From Halocaridina rubra (Eukaryota > Arthropoda > Malacostraca > Decapoda > Atyidae), in NCBI GenBank assembly GCA_037179515.1, contig JAXCGZ010022678.1:110001-174000 (forward strand): a stretch of DNA of 64,000 nucleotides. Reading direction: 5' to 3'. Below are positions 34,770-47,440 of this stretch, piece after piece (positions within the stretch are counted from its first letter, which is position 1; each line of letters starts with the position of its first letter). Under the pieces are notes generated by a model. It was not told where the DNA came from, did not search any database, and saw only the letters and a program-made list of their open reading frames with translations. The translations under genes were made by a program, and so were the position numbers.

Positions 34770-35025
34770 ACCTATCACGTACATATAAATTTACGTTGCA
34801 TGCAGTTATTTATAAAGTAAAGGGTGGTTTTTTAACAGTGCAGGGAGGGTTTATACAGTAAACGTAAAAATAATTGTAAAATACCAATGTACATGAGTAT
34901 GTCATATAAATTTACACTTGCATCCTGTTATTTATGAAGTAAAGGGTGGTTTGTTAACAGTACAGGGAGGGTTTATACAGTTTATACGGTGTAAACGTAA
35001 AAATAAATAAAAATATCTATGTACA
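34770..35025 (+). repeat. Subterminal repeats of the Tigger A relative
   Basis: Two units (tttacgttgcatgcagttattt ... gggtttatacagtaaacg) equivalent to those at 24520-24830. Confidence 0.75.
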
Positions 35026-35106
35026 TATAGGCTGATCCTACTCCGCGATTTTCCTGTCTTGTGCCGGGTCCCGGAACCGAACCCTCGCAATAATGGGGGA
35101 TCACTG

Positions 35107-35545
35107 TATATACGTTTTTGTCTAGTTTCCCTTACCCTTCCTCCCTGGTCCTCTTGAGGTTAAAAGTTGGACCGGTTGGAGTAGCCAACGGTCATTTCAC
35201 AGATGATGATAAAGAGATGTGTACATGTTTAAATGAATACTTCTTATCTGTATTTACCAATGAAAACTGGAAATATATTCCAGAAGTATAATACATATAC
35301 ACAGACTGTACTTATAATGTACTTAGTACAATAAATATTAAAAGGGAGGATGTAATAAAAGAAATAAAGTAAAGACTCATAAATCTCCAGGACCTGATGA
35401 AATTTATGCTAGAGTATTAAAGAAGTGCAAGGCAGAGCTCAGTTGTCCACTATTCTATAATTTAATAAAATTAGGATTGGTACCCAAGGAGTGGAAATTG
35501 GCAGATGTGGTAACAACATATAACAAAAGTATAATGGGTTAAAAA
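35107..35545 (+). pseudogene. Old LINE RT N-terminal fragment
   Basis: Translated pieces read DDDKEMCTCLNEYFLSVFTNEN at about 35200-35265 and, in a shifted frame, KTHKSPGPDEIYARVLKKCK near 35380-35440, then LIKLGLVPKEWKLADVV. The first piece resembles the FQSVFTVEN region of the CR1/L2-like copy at 49.1 kb and the second the K-T-G-P-D-I motif preceding RT. The frame is broken by stops. Confidence 0.65.
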
Positions 35546-36162
35546 GAAAATAGATCTGTATTTTATCTTTTTAAAGTCAATATAATTTTTCAATATAACC
35601 AATTTTATATATAAAAATAAATGAAAAAAAGCCATTAAATTGACAGAAAATGAGATACTAGAGTAATACTTTTTATGTTTACAAGTGATTTTTATATCGT
35701 ATACTTTTATTTTCTATAGATTATGTATTGATTGTCCTTTTACCTTTCCAGCCTCACCTGCCTGCCCCTGTCTCATCAGCAGCTGACATAGCAAGCTCTC
35801 TTCTGATAAGCAGTTACAGTATACTGTACAGGTACTATTTACAGTTTTGTACTATACAGTAACACAGTACAGGTATTGAAGTGTAATATAGTAGATATTT
35901 TTATGTATGTATCATGTAAAATGAACAGCACCTGTATATTATGTTAATTTTAAAGTTTAGGAATAGTATTAAGATTAGTTTTAGTATTTTTCTAAGTACT
36001 ATTAGGAACACAAGGTCCCCATTATAAAAAAAAAAAAAATTAAAGGGAACCAAGGTTCGAATATAAGCGAGTTCCGACTTCACTTATTTTTTACGTAAGT
36101 CACCTGTCAGGAACAGAATCCTGACATTATATGAGGACCCCCTGTATATATATACACTCATC
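35546..36162. other. AT-rich stretch ending in a MITE-like terminus
   Basis: Mostly featureless. The right end (gaatataagcgagttccgac ... catatgaggaccccctgtatata) resembles the right end of the element at 8187-8502 and stops at TA. I did not find the matching left end. Confidence 0.35.
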
Positions 36163-36404
36163 TCTCGAAATAACGTGAGGATAAGTTCTCAAAAGGCTTG
36201 TGTAATATAAATTATGTGTAAATTAAATAGTCTATTTCCATAAGGAATAATGTTAATATACTTATATACGTTCCACAAGTGTGTATAAACACACTATAAC
36301 AAACAAAAAAAGCTAAGTAAAACACATTTTACATACCAAGCTAATATACTTAAGCTAAATATTAAAAAGTACAGTATTAAAGATATACAGATAAAAAAAA
36401 ATTT
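36163..36404 (+). mobile_element. Family C repeat fragment
   Basis: Contains cgtgaggataagttctcaaaag and aaaacacattttacatacc, homologous to the left part of 28258-28918. Confidence 0.5.
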
Positions 36405-36408
36405 ACTC

Positions 36409-36817
36409 ACTCTATATATAGTGGACATCAGGTGTGTGGTGGTGGTGATCAGAGTGTTAAGCCATGACTACTTTCTGACTGGAATTTTCACCCTTATTGC
36501 AGTAACTTTTTCACATAAGTACTTGTTATACTTGTACAACAACGATTTATGACTATCTCTCTCTCTCTATTTATTCAATTTATTCATTTATTATTGATCT
36601 ATTTATTTAAAACTCTATGTATAGTGGACACCAGGTGTGTGGTGGCGGTGATCACAGTGCCAAGCCATAGCGACTCTTTGACTAGGATTTTCACCCTTTC
36701 GGGAGTGACTTTTCCATATAAGTCCTTGTTGTACCAGTGTAACAATGATTTAAGACTCTTTCTCTCTCTCTCTCTCTTTATTAAATTTATTTATTTATTA
36801 TTTATCTATCTATCTAT

Positions 36818-36820
<3 letters not shown>
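36409..36820 (+). repeat. Tandem duplication, ~200-bp unit
   Basis: Two copies (about 36409-36610 and 36611-36820) run tatagtggacaycaggtgtgtgg ... gattttcaccctt ... ctctctctct ... ttatttattatt. They differ at scattered positions and each ends in a CT and TTTA microsatellite. Confidence 0.75.

Positions 36821-36909
<89 letters not shown>
36821..36909. repeat. (TA)n microsatellite
   Basis: TA tract abutting a Tigger A terminus on its right. Confidence 0.97.
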
Positions 36910-36914
<5 letters not shown>

Positions 36915-37742
36915 TTCCCCCCCGTATCGCGTTCTCACTGTATCGCATTTTTTGGGGGGATAAATTATTATTTTATTTTATGGGCATATGCAAAAATATT
37001 AAAATATTGAAAAATTTTTTTTTCAGTATTTTCATTTTTTTATTGAAAATGTAAATTTACGTTGCTTGCTGTTATTTATAATGTAAAGGGTGTTTTTTTA
37101 ACAGTGCAGGAAGGGTTTATACAGTACGGAAACGTAAAAATAATTGTAAAATACCTATGTACATGAGTATGTCATGTAATTACCACTTCATTCACCGTAA
37201 TTTTATCTATCACTTTCATATAAATTTACGTTGCATGCTGTTATTTATGAAGTAAAGGGTGGTTTTTTAACAGTACAGTGAGGGTTTATACAGTGTAAAC
37301 GTAAAAATAATTGTAAAATACCCATGTACATGAGTATCTCATGTAATTACCACTTCATTCACCGTAATTTTATCTACCACTTTCATGTAAATTTACGTTG
37401 CTTGCTGTTATTTATAATGTAAAGGGTGTTTATTTAACAGTGCAGGGAGGGTTTATACAGTACGTAAACGTAAAAATAATTGTAAAATACCTATGTACAT
37501 GAGTATGTCATGTAATTACCACTTCATTCACCGAAATTTTATCTACCACTTTCATGTAAATTTACATTGCTTGCTGTTATTTATAATGTAAAGGGTGTTT
37601 TTTTTAACAGTGCAGGGAGGGTTTATACAGTACGTAAACATAAAAATAATTGTAAAATACCTATGTACATGAGTATGTCATGAAATTACCACTTCATTCA
37701 CCGTAATTTTATCTATCACTTTCTTATAAATTTACGTTGCAT
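36910..37742 (+). mobile_element. Tigger A relative with expanded subterminal repeats
   Basis: The left terminus caatgttcccccccgtatcgc is followed after ~140 bases by about four tandem units of ~175 bp (about 37050-37742). Each runs taaatttacgttgcttgctg, aaagggtgttttttaacagtgc, gggtttatacagta, cctatgtacatgagtatgtc, attcaccgtaattttatct. No transposase or right terminal repeat is present; it breaks off within a unit. Confidence 0.75.
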
Positions 37743-38029
37743 AAGAAAAATATGACACACGAAGAGGTCTGCCAAAGGGTATTCTCTCCAAGTATTTTCA
37801 TTATTAGTGATGTATTCTTACTTCAACATTATAACACATTTATTTCCAGAATTACTTCTTTGGAATATAAACAACATAAACCTGTTACTTATGCATTTTA
37901 GTATAACACAACGACCACCAGCACTATTCCTGGGTACTTCACAAATAGCAAAATCAGATGTGGTGACCCCGTATCGACGAGTTTGTTGGTCAAAGTCATC
38001 AAAATCTGAATATTTTGCGTGACTCCTCA

Positions 38030-39470
38030 TGAGTCTACTGGGAAGTACACAAAGAGGACACTGACAATACTGTACAAGGCTTCTATCAGTAATTAAAGAA
38101 CATATGGAGCTATGGTGTATGGTTCTGCAAGCAAAGCTGTATTAGATATATTAGAAATTATTCAAAATGCTGCATTGCAGGTGATATCAGGAGCACTCTA
38201 TAGTACACCAATTCTCTCTTGCAAAGTGAACGTACCATTTCTTCTATCAAGGGCTACACCGATACTTTTATAGGCTTTGTATACCTCTATGTCAAATCCC
38301 ATCTGAACAATAGTTTTGGCAGATGAGGAAAGGGTCTGCATACTGTCTTGGCAGCTAAATTCCAGGAAAGGTCAAGCACTCTCGAAAGCAGAAGGGATAT
38401 GCCTTTGTTTGAGCCTTCCTCTGTTCCATTTTGAACCTTTATTTTCTTCTCCTCAATGCCCCATTGGGACTGTCTTCAGTGCAGAATAAATGTAAATCTT
38501 ATAATTCACGTTAAAAATGCTCTTCCCTCAGACACACTTTGTGGTCTCTTCATAACAAGAATGCATCAGAGATTTCTAAAGTCCATTCAAATATATACTG
38601 ATGGTACATATCCATTTCTGCCAATATATCCTTAGTGAGGTCAGTGTTTGTTGTCCATTCTTTAAAATATCATGCCGTAAGGGGGCTTGTGAATTATTAC
38701 TCACTATTAACGGCAAAATCATTAGCAATCTGAAAAGGTTTACAGCAGGTCTATACATATTGTTCAGCTTCATTGATTGTCCTTTGTGTTAATTCTATAG
38801 TAGCCTTGAAATCACTCTGCTTTTCAAAGCAAAAAAAAAATGACTTCCTCATACATAACTGTTTACAGCCATTAGGCTATCTTTGATAAGGTGGTTGTAG
38901 CACTGCATGACAGTGAAGCTCTGCCATTGCAGTATCTCTGGAAATGAGGCAGCAGATTAGATGGTTGTCTCTTTCCTCAGTCTTGCTACTCAGCCTAGCA
39001 TTATATGGTATATTGTAAGTCCCGAAACACAGGTTTTTATCATCTCTCGTCATAGTGGCATGCTGACGGTAATCAAGTATTCTTAGGCAGCCACAAAATT
39101 GAGTGCCATTGGTGGCAAAGGGTTGAGCTCCAAAATCAGTTTAGAAGTCCCCATGGCATGTCTATGTCTGGGATACTGTTGCTTGCAAGCTCATATGCAT
39201 CATTGATGCCTTGTGCCAGATACAAACAGTAATTACTGTAATATTCCAGACACATTTGAGTACTTTTTATGCAACTGTTATAATTATGACGGTGTTCAGT
39301 ACTTTCTCCACAAAACCTTGCTCTCCAAAGGAATTCGTGATTTTTCCTTATCGTTACTATTGGGTGGCTGCCAAAAAGATCTACAAATGCAATATACATG
39401 GTTTCTTATCCATGATTAGCATATTCAGTATTGCTTCCTTACTATGTTACTTTTCTTTGAACAGTTAAGG
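38030..39470 (+). pseudogene. Decayed I-type LINE: RT C-terminal, RNase H and zinc-knuckle remnants
   Basis: Shifting frames give LTILYKASIS, YGAMVYGSASKAVLDILEII, QNAALQVISGALYSTPILSC (about 38070-38215), then an RNase H-like start IYTDGT near 38590. SISGNEAAD follows near 38930, matching the G-N-E-A-D motif of RNase H. The end reads CNIPDTFEYFLCNC (about 39235-39280) and GIRDFSLSLLLGGC, resembling the Cys-rich C-terminus of I-type LINEs. The order RT tail, RNase H, Cys motif supports the I clade. Many stops and frameshifts make it old. The intervening spacer shows nothing else. Confidence 0.6.
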
Positions 39471-41100
39471 CATTACCTATGAGGTGAGCAAGCTCCATGT
39501 CATACACACAATGAAATACGAAAAGGAAGATTAAATTTTATACTCAATATACACACTAAATCAGTAAATGTATTAAATGCCTAAGTAATACATATTCATC
39601 AATCTATCTGACATAAGAAGAGGTTAATCATATTTAAATAAATGGAAAGAACTCCCTCAATATCAGAATCTATGTCACATGACTCATTACACCATGCCAG
39701 AAAGAGACTGAATGAGTTAGCTGGCTTGATGACAGGCAGAGGAGGAAGGGGCGTATTTTTTTCTTAGCTCTCTATGACCAAAGGCATAGTCTCCAATGTC
39801 AAAAGAGCTTGTAATATGGATCACCAACGTGTACGTGTGGCTGGAACTATGTACCCTCTTTACTTTGAAAGGAAATCGATTCTGAATTGGCTATGGCTAT
39901 ATCAGATAGGCTTGATGGGATTAATGATACAAAATTTTCTTTACTGAGTCCTAATAAAAAAACTCATAAAATAACTGAAACCTGCACTGACAAAGCGCAA
40001 TTATATTAAATTTCAATACCTGTAGTATTACTCCATCTGAAAGTGATTAATAATATTAATCGTCAGTGACTGTCTTGAAACTTACTCTGAAAAAGCATAT
40101 CAAATAAAATTTCATAATCTATATTGACAATTTGTCTGAAAGTGCCTACTACTGTTAAATTTCATACTCTGTACTGACACTTTATCCTGATTTAAAACTT
40201 ATTTTGTAAAAATATATTAAATTTTTTTATATAAAGTAGTGCTCTTTACACACGAAAAGAAGAATAACCTGACGTTACAAACATCCAAGTATTCTACCAC
40301 TACAAATGGTAGTTTGTTGGCCTAATAAATATTGCATATTAGCTGTGAGCGCAACATTTAGAACATAAATGCATGGCAGTTTCACACTTCCTGTTCATAC
40401 TAACCAAAGGCATTCCAGTGGTGAGGAGGGGTGTGAGGGACTGGTTAAAGTATAGAGAAAAAAGCTCAGATTCATGCTAAAAATAGTGATATGGATAAAA
40501 TAGGACCACACCCACACTTTGCGGAAAAGATGTCACAAGCAGTTTTGCACAGAAATGAAAGAGAATAATAACTTCAACACTGTGAATAATAATCGAGCCA
40601 GTGGTAAAAATATAAGTATAAATGATGATATTTCATCCAGTCATATAGGGACATATATAAAAATCTCATAGAATTCATGAATCAAAACAGCCTTTAATAG
40701 GGTATACCTTTTGGGGTTTCCATACATTCTTAGAGAGACTTGCATAAGCGGAGAAGTTACGAAAACACTAAATATGTTAAAAAAGGTTTTGTATTTCCTT
40801 TGAAGTTACTAATGACAATATAAAAATTAAAAGAGAGAAGTATAAGTACGATGATGTTCTCATAGGATTAAATAATACAATACCCTTTTGGTGCTTGAAG
40901 GTCATAATCTGAAAAGAACTAGAAAAAAGAAACCTTCCACATGCTGGATGGATTGATGGATACTGCAGGGGTAGTTTGCAATACCTAAATGTGTTTAGAT
41001 TCCATTCCCTGCAGAGAGGATAAAGACATACTCACTGGAGACTTGTTACCAGTAGAGGGTAGTAGAGTTATTAATTTAATTACAACGAAGTAGTAGAAGG
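39471..41100. other. Non-coding stretch downstream of the middle syntaxin exon
   Basis: No recognised feature in ~1.6 kb. On the minus strand it follows the stop codon at 41101, so it may hold that isoform's 3'UTR. Confidence 0.35.
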
Positions 41101-41184
41101 TTAGATAAGTCCGAGGTAGGAGGCGCCGCTCAGACTCAGGACAACACACAGAACCGACACACAGACCATGATCATAATCTTCTT
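41101..41184 (-). CDS. Syntaxin-1-like alternative last exon 2 (membrane anchor)
   Basis: On the minus strand a C-rich pyrimidine tract and tgcacctgcag acceptor lead into a phase-0 exon of 27 codons plus TAA. It begins KKIMIMVCVSVLCVVL and ends SLSGASYLGLI. The KKIMI start and the following single transmembrane segment are the hallmark C-terminus of syntaxin-1 t-SNAREs, which pair with SNAP-25 and synaptobrevin in vesicle fusion. The first 16 residues differ from the exon at 6.8 kb only at one position (Ser for Ala), while the last 10-11 residues differ completely. This suggests an exon duplication with selection on the membrane-proximal half. The exon sits alone in several kb of AT-rich sequence without recognised transposons. 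It needs a donor from an upstream SNARE exon outside the window; as a terminal exon it needs its own poly(A) site, which I could not pin down. Confidence 0.85.
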   Translation of the reverse strand, partial: KKIMIMVCVSVLCVVLSLSGASYLGLI

Positions 41185-44100
41185 CTGCAGGTGCATGAGG
41201 GAGGGGTGGGGGGGCAAAAGTTGTATTAGTATGAGAGGAATTTAGGTCCCAGTGTCCCAGACTGGTTTTTCAAATCTTTCCTTGAGCTACACAAAGTGTT
41301 TAGAAAATTATGTAGTATTATTTGAAGATGTACAACTTCAAGACTGTATTTCTTAAAACATATAAATAAGACACTATTTCTGAGCAAGAAGAAAGAGATT
41401 TCTAAACACCTGGTGACTAAGGAACTTGAGTGAATTATCTTCTTAGTGAAATAATTGGAATGTTTCCTTATCTTTAATCTTAAAAGTATATAACAGCACC
41501 AAGGGAATAATATTCTAAAGCATCTACCATAACTTGCATTTCTTTGATTACGAAATTAAGACCTATTAATATTCATATTGATATACAGTCTATAAAGGCA
41601 TTGTAGAATATTTACTGAATTTCACAATAAATTATAAGTTCATGCTGGGGTGACATACATGATGAACATGCATTAAAGAGAAAGGAATAAACGAAAAAGG
41701 TATGACAATACAGTCAAATACCACTTCATCAATTAATATATTGGTAATACCCTCACATCTGGAGTTGTAATTTTTTATAAACTAAGTTAAGCTGATTAAA
41801 ATAAAGAATAGACCATAAATTATGCAACATTACCCACCATGTTAAAAATATGAAAAAAAGTTATAGATAACAGAATTTTGTAGTTCAGATTGTAACTTGT
41901 CAACATACATTAAAATAGCATTCAAGTAAACATAAATATACAATTAAAAACTTATGATTACTATACTTAGTGGAGCCTTGCTCTTATTATCTTTAAAATC
42001 TACTATTAAAGAAGATGCAAAAGAGGTCAGATTATGGAATTTACATAAGAGTTAAATTTTTATTCATACCTTAACAGTCCACTTATAACATACTTACAAG
42101 GGTACAATGTGAAAGCAAAAAGAGCAATGCTCATAAAGTGATTTCAGAGTTAATTATTAAGGATAATTTAAATTTTACTTAAGTAAACTGCCTACTTTTG
42201 AGCCAATAAAGGTTACAATTTAGCATTAATATATTATTGAATTATAAGTAATTGGAAATATTTATATCAAAGTGTTATATACTGTACCTATCCTAAATAA
42301 AAAAAAGGCATGCCAAAGAGTACATCAGGTACACACTTCATTATGCTCACAGAAAAATATCGAGAAAATGCATAGGTAAGGTTATGAAAAGGCTGATAAA
42401 ACTAGATCTCTCTTAATAATTATTATAATTTTCACCAATAATTTAACTTACACTGGCCACTTACCTCAGTGCAAACCAGATAAATAAGGAATTACCATTG
42501 ATGTCGACGGGTAAAAAGCATCTTGGTGAACAAGTTTTCAGTTTGGATCACTTCTAGAAGTATGTAAGGAAATTGCACTATCTAGAGCAACTGCATCCCT
42601 TTACATGCCACACCATTCTCGGTTTCCTTAACACAATCTTCATTAAACAGTTCATTCCACTGGATTGTATTCTCTAATACTGGATAATTTGAAGACCATT
42701 ACAAAACATTTACTAGATCTAAAAACAACATATTAATGCAGGCATTAACAGCAACATTCAGGAGTTTGAATTTATAAAAATGAAATTTCAAGATGTTTTT
42801 CTCGGAAGGGATAATGCAGCTACTTAATGAAAAAAGTGAAAGAATATATACAAGAACTATGAAGGTGATAATATGATATAATACAACAGGCTATCAATGT
42901 CATGTAATGTACACCATATGACGTATAAATGACAGTATCTCAATAGTAATAAAATCATTCCAAAACAAAAAATAAGGGAGCCAATTATACGAATTAATTG
43001 AAAAACTGCTAACTTTCAATTATGACATCTAATGTACGTCAAACAAAAGTTGGAAATCACTGACAGTTACATGTTCTTGTCAATATTCATAAAGATTGTA
43101 ACATAAAGATATTACTTATTAACTTTGTACAAGACATATATATGACAACCTTATATCAGTCATTACAATGATATAACAAATTACGTCATAAAAATCCATT
43201 AATATAAAAATTAAGAAATATAGTAGTTTTAAAAAAGGAAAAGATAAATTTGGCTCAAAACAGTTATAAACTATAAAATTACTTTCTAATTAACATAATA
43301 TTTTTATTCTATAGAATACTTATACTATCAATAAAACTGTCTTTACATTTTCCCTCCAAAATTCTTCTGTGATATAATACCCCCGCAAAAGAGAAAAAAA
43401 AAAACCTAAATGAAATATTTCTGAAAGTAGGAACACCAACAAGTTTAAACATTTAAAACAGGCACATACACAAGAGATACACGCACATGCAACTACAAAT
43501 ACATACGTAACAGAAAAAGTGTAACACAGCAATATGTATAGAATATAGCTGATATACAGTGACACCGAAAATGAAAATAACAGCATGCTTCATTGACAGT
43601 AAAATTTTATTCTGCAAATTTTGACACATTTCTCTCATTACATTAAATATTATGTACAATATATAAAAATCTAGTTGCTTAATCTTTATTTTAATATTAA
43701 GGCTCATGTAGAAAATCTTGCATGATACAGTAAAAAATACAAAAAAATACATATATGTAAGACAAAATAACATACTTTTCATTCATTGGACCTGTTGTTG
43801 CAGACCTTTGCTAATTATTAACTAATAACACAAAATAAAATATAGAACAGAAATATATAGGAATCAATTGGGCAGAGAAAATAGTAAGTGAAATTTAGAT
43901 GTAATTATGATATAAAGAGAAGAGATTACATGTATATATAGTTACAAAGTATCCCTAATCTTGTGGGGAAAAAATGTTGTGTCTATGTATACATTATATT
44001 ATACATTCTAATGCTCATTTAGTTACACGGTAATATTAATGAAATTTTGATCAATATAGGCAAGGTTTTAATTATTCATCAACGCCTTTAAATTTTTTTA

Positions 44101-44702
44101 TCATAAACTTTTTGTAATTCACATCAGAATAGGTAACAAGCAGTTTAATAAGTCATTTATATTGATATAATTTTAGAATTTCCAACATCTTTTCATACAT
44201 GCCATTAAGACAAAAATAACCCAGTCTTTGTACTTATATCAGTATAATTCTGTACTGCAAAACTGTTTGTATACAATGACGTAATAAAAAGGTACTTATG
44301 CATATATGAAAAATTATGAAAAGGTGATAAAACTGTAACTTAATAAAATTTATAAAATACAGCCAAAAGTATAAATTTCCCCCCCCCAAAAAAAAAACCT
44401 ACAGTACATAACTCTGATTCAACTAAATAAGTGTGAGTAACTCTTGCTGAGCACTTAAAGTAACGTAATTTTTGCCTGCATGGTGAACCATAGGATACCT
44501 ACAAGCATAGTTGTGTATGCCAAAGGTCTGTAAATGGAAAGATATTACACAATTCATGATCCAAAGTATTTTCTCTACATATCTATAAGGTAGCAAATAA
44601 GTTACAACAAAGTGATGGACACTGAAAATAGAAGCAAAGTACTTTATAATTCAAAACATCACCTGGACAAAAACACTAAGAATAAACCCAACATAATATA
44701 AT

Positions 44703-44708
<6 letters not shown>
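41185..44708. other. Unannotated AT-rich intron-like stretch
   Basis: About 3.5 kb without coding exons or recognised repeats. The hydrophobic minus-strand frames around 43320-43780 lack an acceptor plus Lys-Lys start and look like chance. Confidence 0.4.

Positions 44709-44799
<91 letters not shown>
44709..44799. repeat. (TA)n microsatellite
   Basis: TA tract leading into a duplicated 160-bp unit. Confidence 0.97.
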
Positions 44800-46156
<1,357 letters not shown>

Positions 46157-46402
46157 GTGACCCCAACCCACGAATGCCTGTTTCCAAGAACAAACCAACC
46201 CATGAACAAAATTTTGAAAAAAATTTGACCCCAAATCGCAAAAAAAATCCAACCAACGAACACGCGTGTCGGCCAGGCGACCACGTTTCCCTCTCGCCAG
46301 CTCTCAGTTTTGCACTGGTGCCCATGCTGTGTACTTCGTTCGTGATCTGTTCATAGTTCTTGCTTTAATTTCCATTGTTCTGCCTTTCAGACAGCCCTTA
46401 TT

Positions 46403-46976
46403 TTGGCTCCTAAGAAAGTTAAAAGTGTTGGTGACAGTGGCGTCAAACACCCTAGACACATAACAGTAGTAATGAAGAAATAATTTCTAGGCATGAAAAT
46501 GGTGTTTGTGTGTCTGATCTCGCCACACAGCATAACATGGCAAAATCAACTATCTGTACTATATTAAAGAGTAAAGAGAGCTATAAGGTGGTTGACATGG
46601 CTAAGGGAGTAAATATATTAACGAAGAAAAGACCACAGTTGATAGAAGAGGTAGAAAAATTATTGTTGCCATGGATAAATGAAAAACAGATGGTTGGAGA
46701 TAGTCTTAGCGAGGCCATAATATGCACTAAGGCTTTGCAAATCCACCAAGATTTAGTAGTTAACTCTTCGAGTTCTAGTGGAGCTAAAGTTGACGAATTT
46801 AAAGCCAACAGAAGCTGGCTTGAACACTTTTGTGAACGATCTGGAATTCATAGCTTCATTAGAGTTGGAGAGGCGACTAGTTCCGACCAAAAGGCAGCAG
46901 ATTCTTACGTGAATGAATTCGCTATATTTATCGAGAGTGAGGGCTATATCCCTCCTCCTCCACTACCATCCACATA
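46403..46976 (+). pseudogene. Tigger B transposase N-terminal half
   Basis: The start codon position reads TTG before APKKVKSVGDSG, where the 30.9-kb copy has ATG. A frameshift near 46478 leads into SRHENGVCVSDLATQHNMAK, then STICTILKSKE (CENP-B/Tc5-type helix-turn-helix), KKRPQLIEEVEKLLLPWINEKQ, and the second DNA-binding region (SRSWLEHF-like: KANRSWLEHFCERSGI). The catalytic domain is missing; the reading is cut at about 46976 by an inserted T-rich retroposon tail. The layout matches Tigger-type transposases related to CENP-B and human TIGD1. Confidence 0.8.
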
Positions 46977-47190
46977 TTTTTTTTTTTTTTTAATGATTGT
47001 GACACCAGGACGGGCCAAAAAAAAAGATAATAAAATAGCCCTCATCGGGCCTGGGCACGAAGAATACATAAAGTAAGCAGAAACAGAGATGGAGAGTGTA
47101 ATGACTCGTCAGATGTGAAGGGATGATAAAAGATGTGTGATGAATATCCAAGAATACTCAGTGTAGCTGTAGGCATAGAAAAAGAATGCC
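46977..47190 (-). mobile_element. Poly-A retroposon (family G) inserted in Tigger B
   Basis: Read on the minus strand it runs from ttctttttctatgcctacagc to cctggtgtcacaatcatt and poly-A. The same body occurs at 61850-62691. Its last ~90 bases (cgtgcccaggcccgatgagggc ... gtcctggtgtcaca) resemble the 3' end of the poly-A LINE family in this window. It is either a SINE sharing a LINE tail or a related LINE end. Confidence 0.65.
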
Positions 47191-47440
47191 AGCAACAATC
47201 ATCCACAAAGGTAAATACAGTACTGTACCAGGTTTTATTTTAGTAGAGTAGAATTCGTTTCTATTATTAATGTAATTTTCCTTTTACAGATGAAATACAT
47301 ATAACCTGTACTATATTTCATGTTTATACTGACTAGAAAATTTTAAAATTGAATTTACATGCTTTTCAACGGGAAAAAAAATTCAACCCACGAACAGGTT
47401 TTGGGAACGGATTAAATTTGTGGGTTTGGGTCACTAGTGT

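Larger units (their letters stand above)
46153..47439 (+). mobile_element. Tigger/pogo-type DNA transposon, family B, second copy
   Basis: The ends agtggtgaccccaacccacg and, reversed, cactagtgacccaaacccac are inverted repeats; the left one sits in (TA)n. It contains the N-terminal part of a transposase and a short retroposon tail at 46977-47190, then rejoins sequence found at the right end of the 28.9-31.5-kb copy (ccagcaac...atccacaaaggtaaatacag). Most of the catalytic domain is deleted. Confidence 0.82.

Noticed and set aside
37050..37742. CRISPR-like array because of evenly spaced repeats
   Set aside because: Units are ~175 bp head-to-tail with no unique spacers, within a eukaryotic transposon.
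43320..43782. Hydrophobic minus-strand frames as a fourth syntaxin anchor exon
   Set aside because: No AG acceptor with Lys-Lys start in the right phase; hydrophobicity follows from AT-rich composition.
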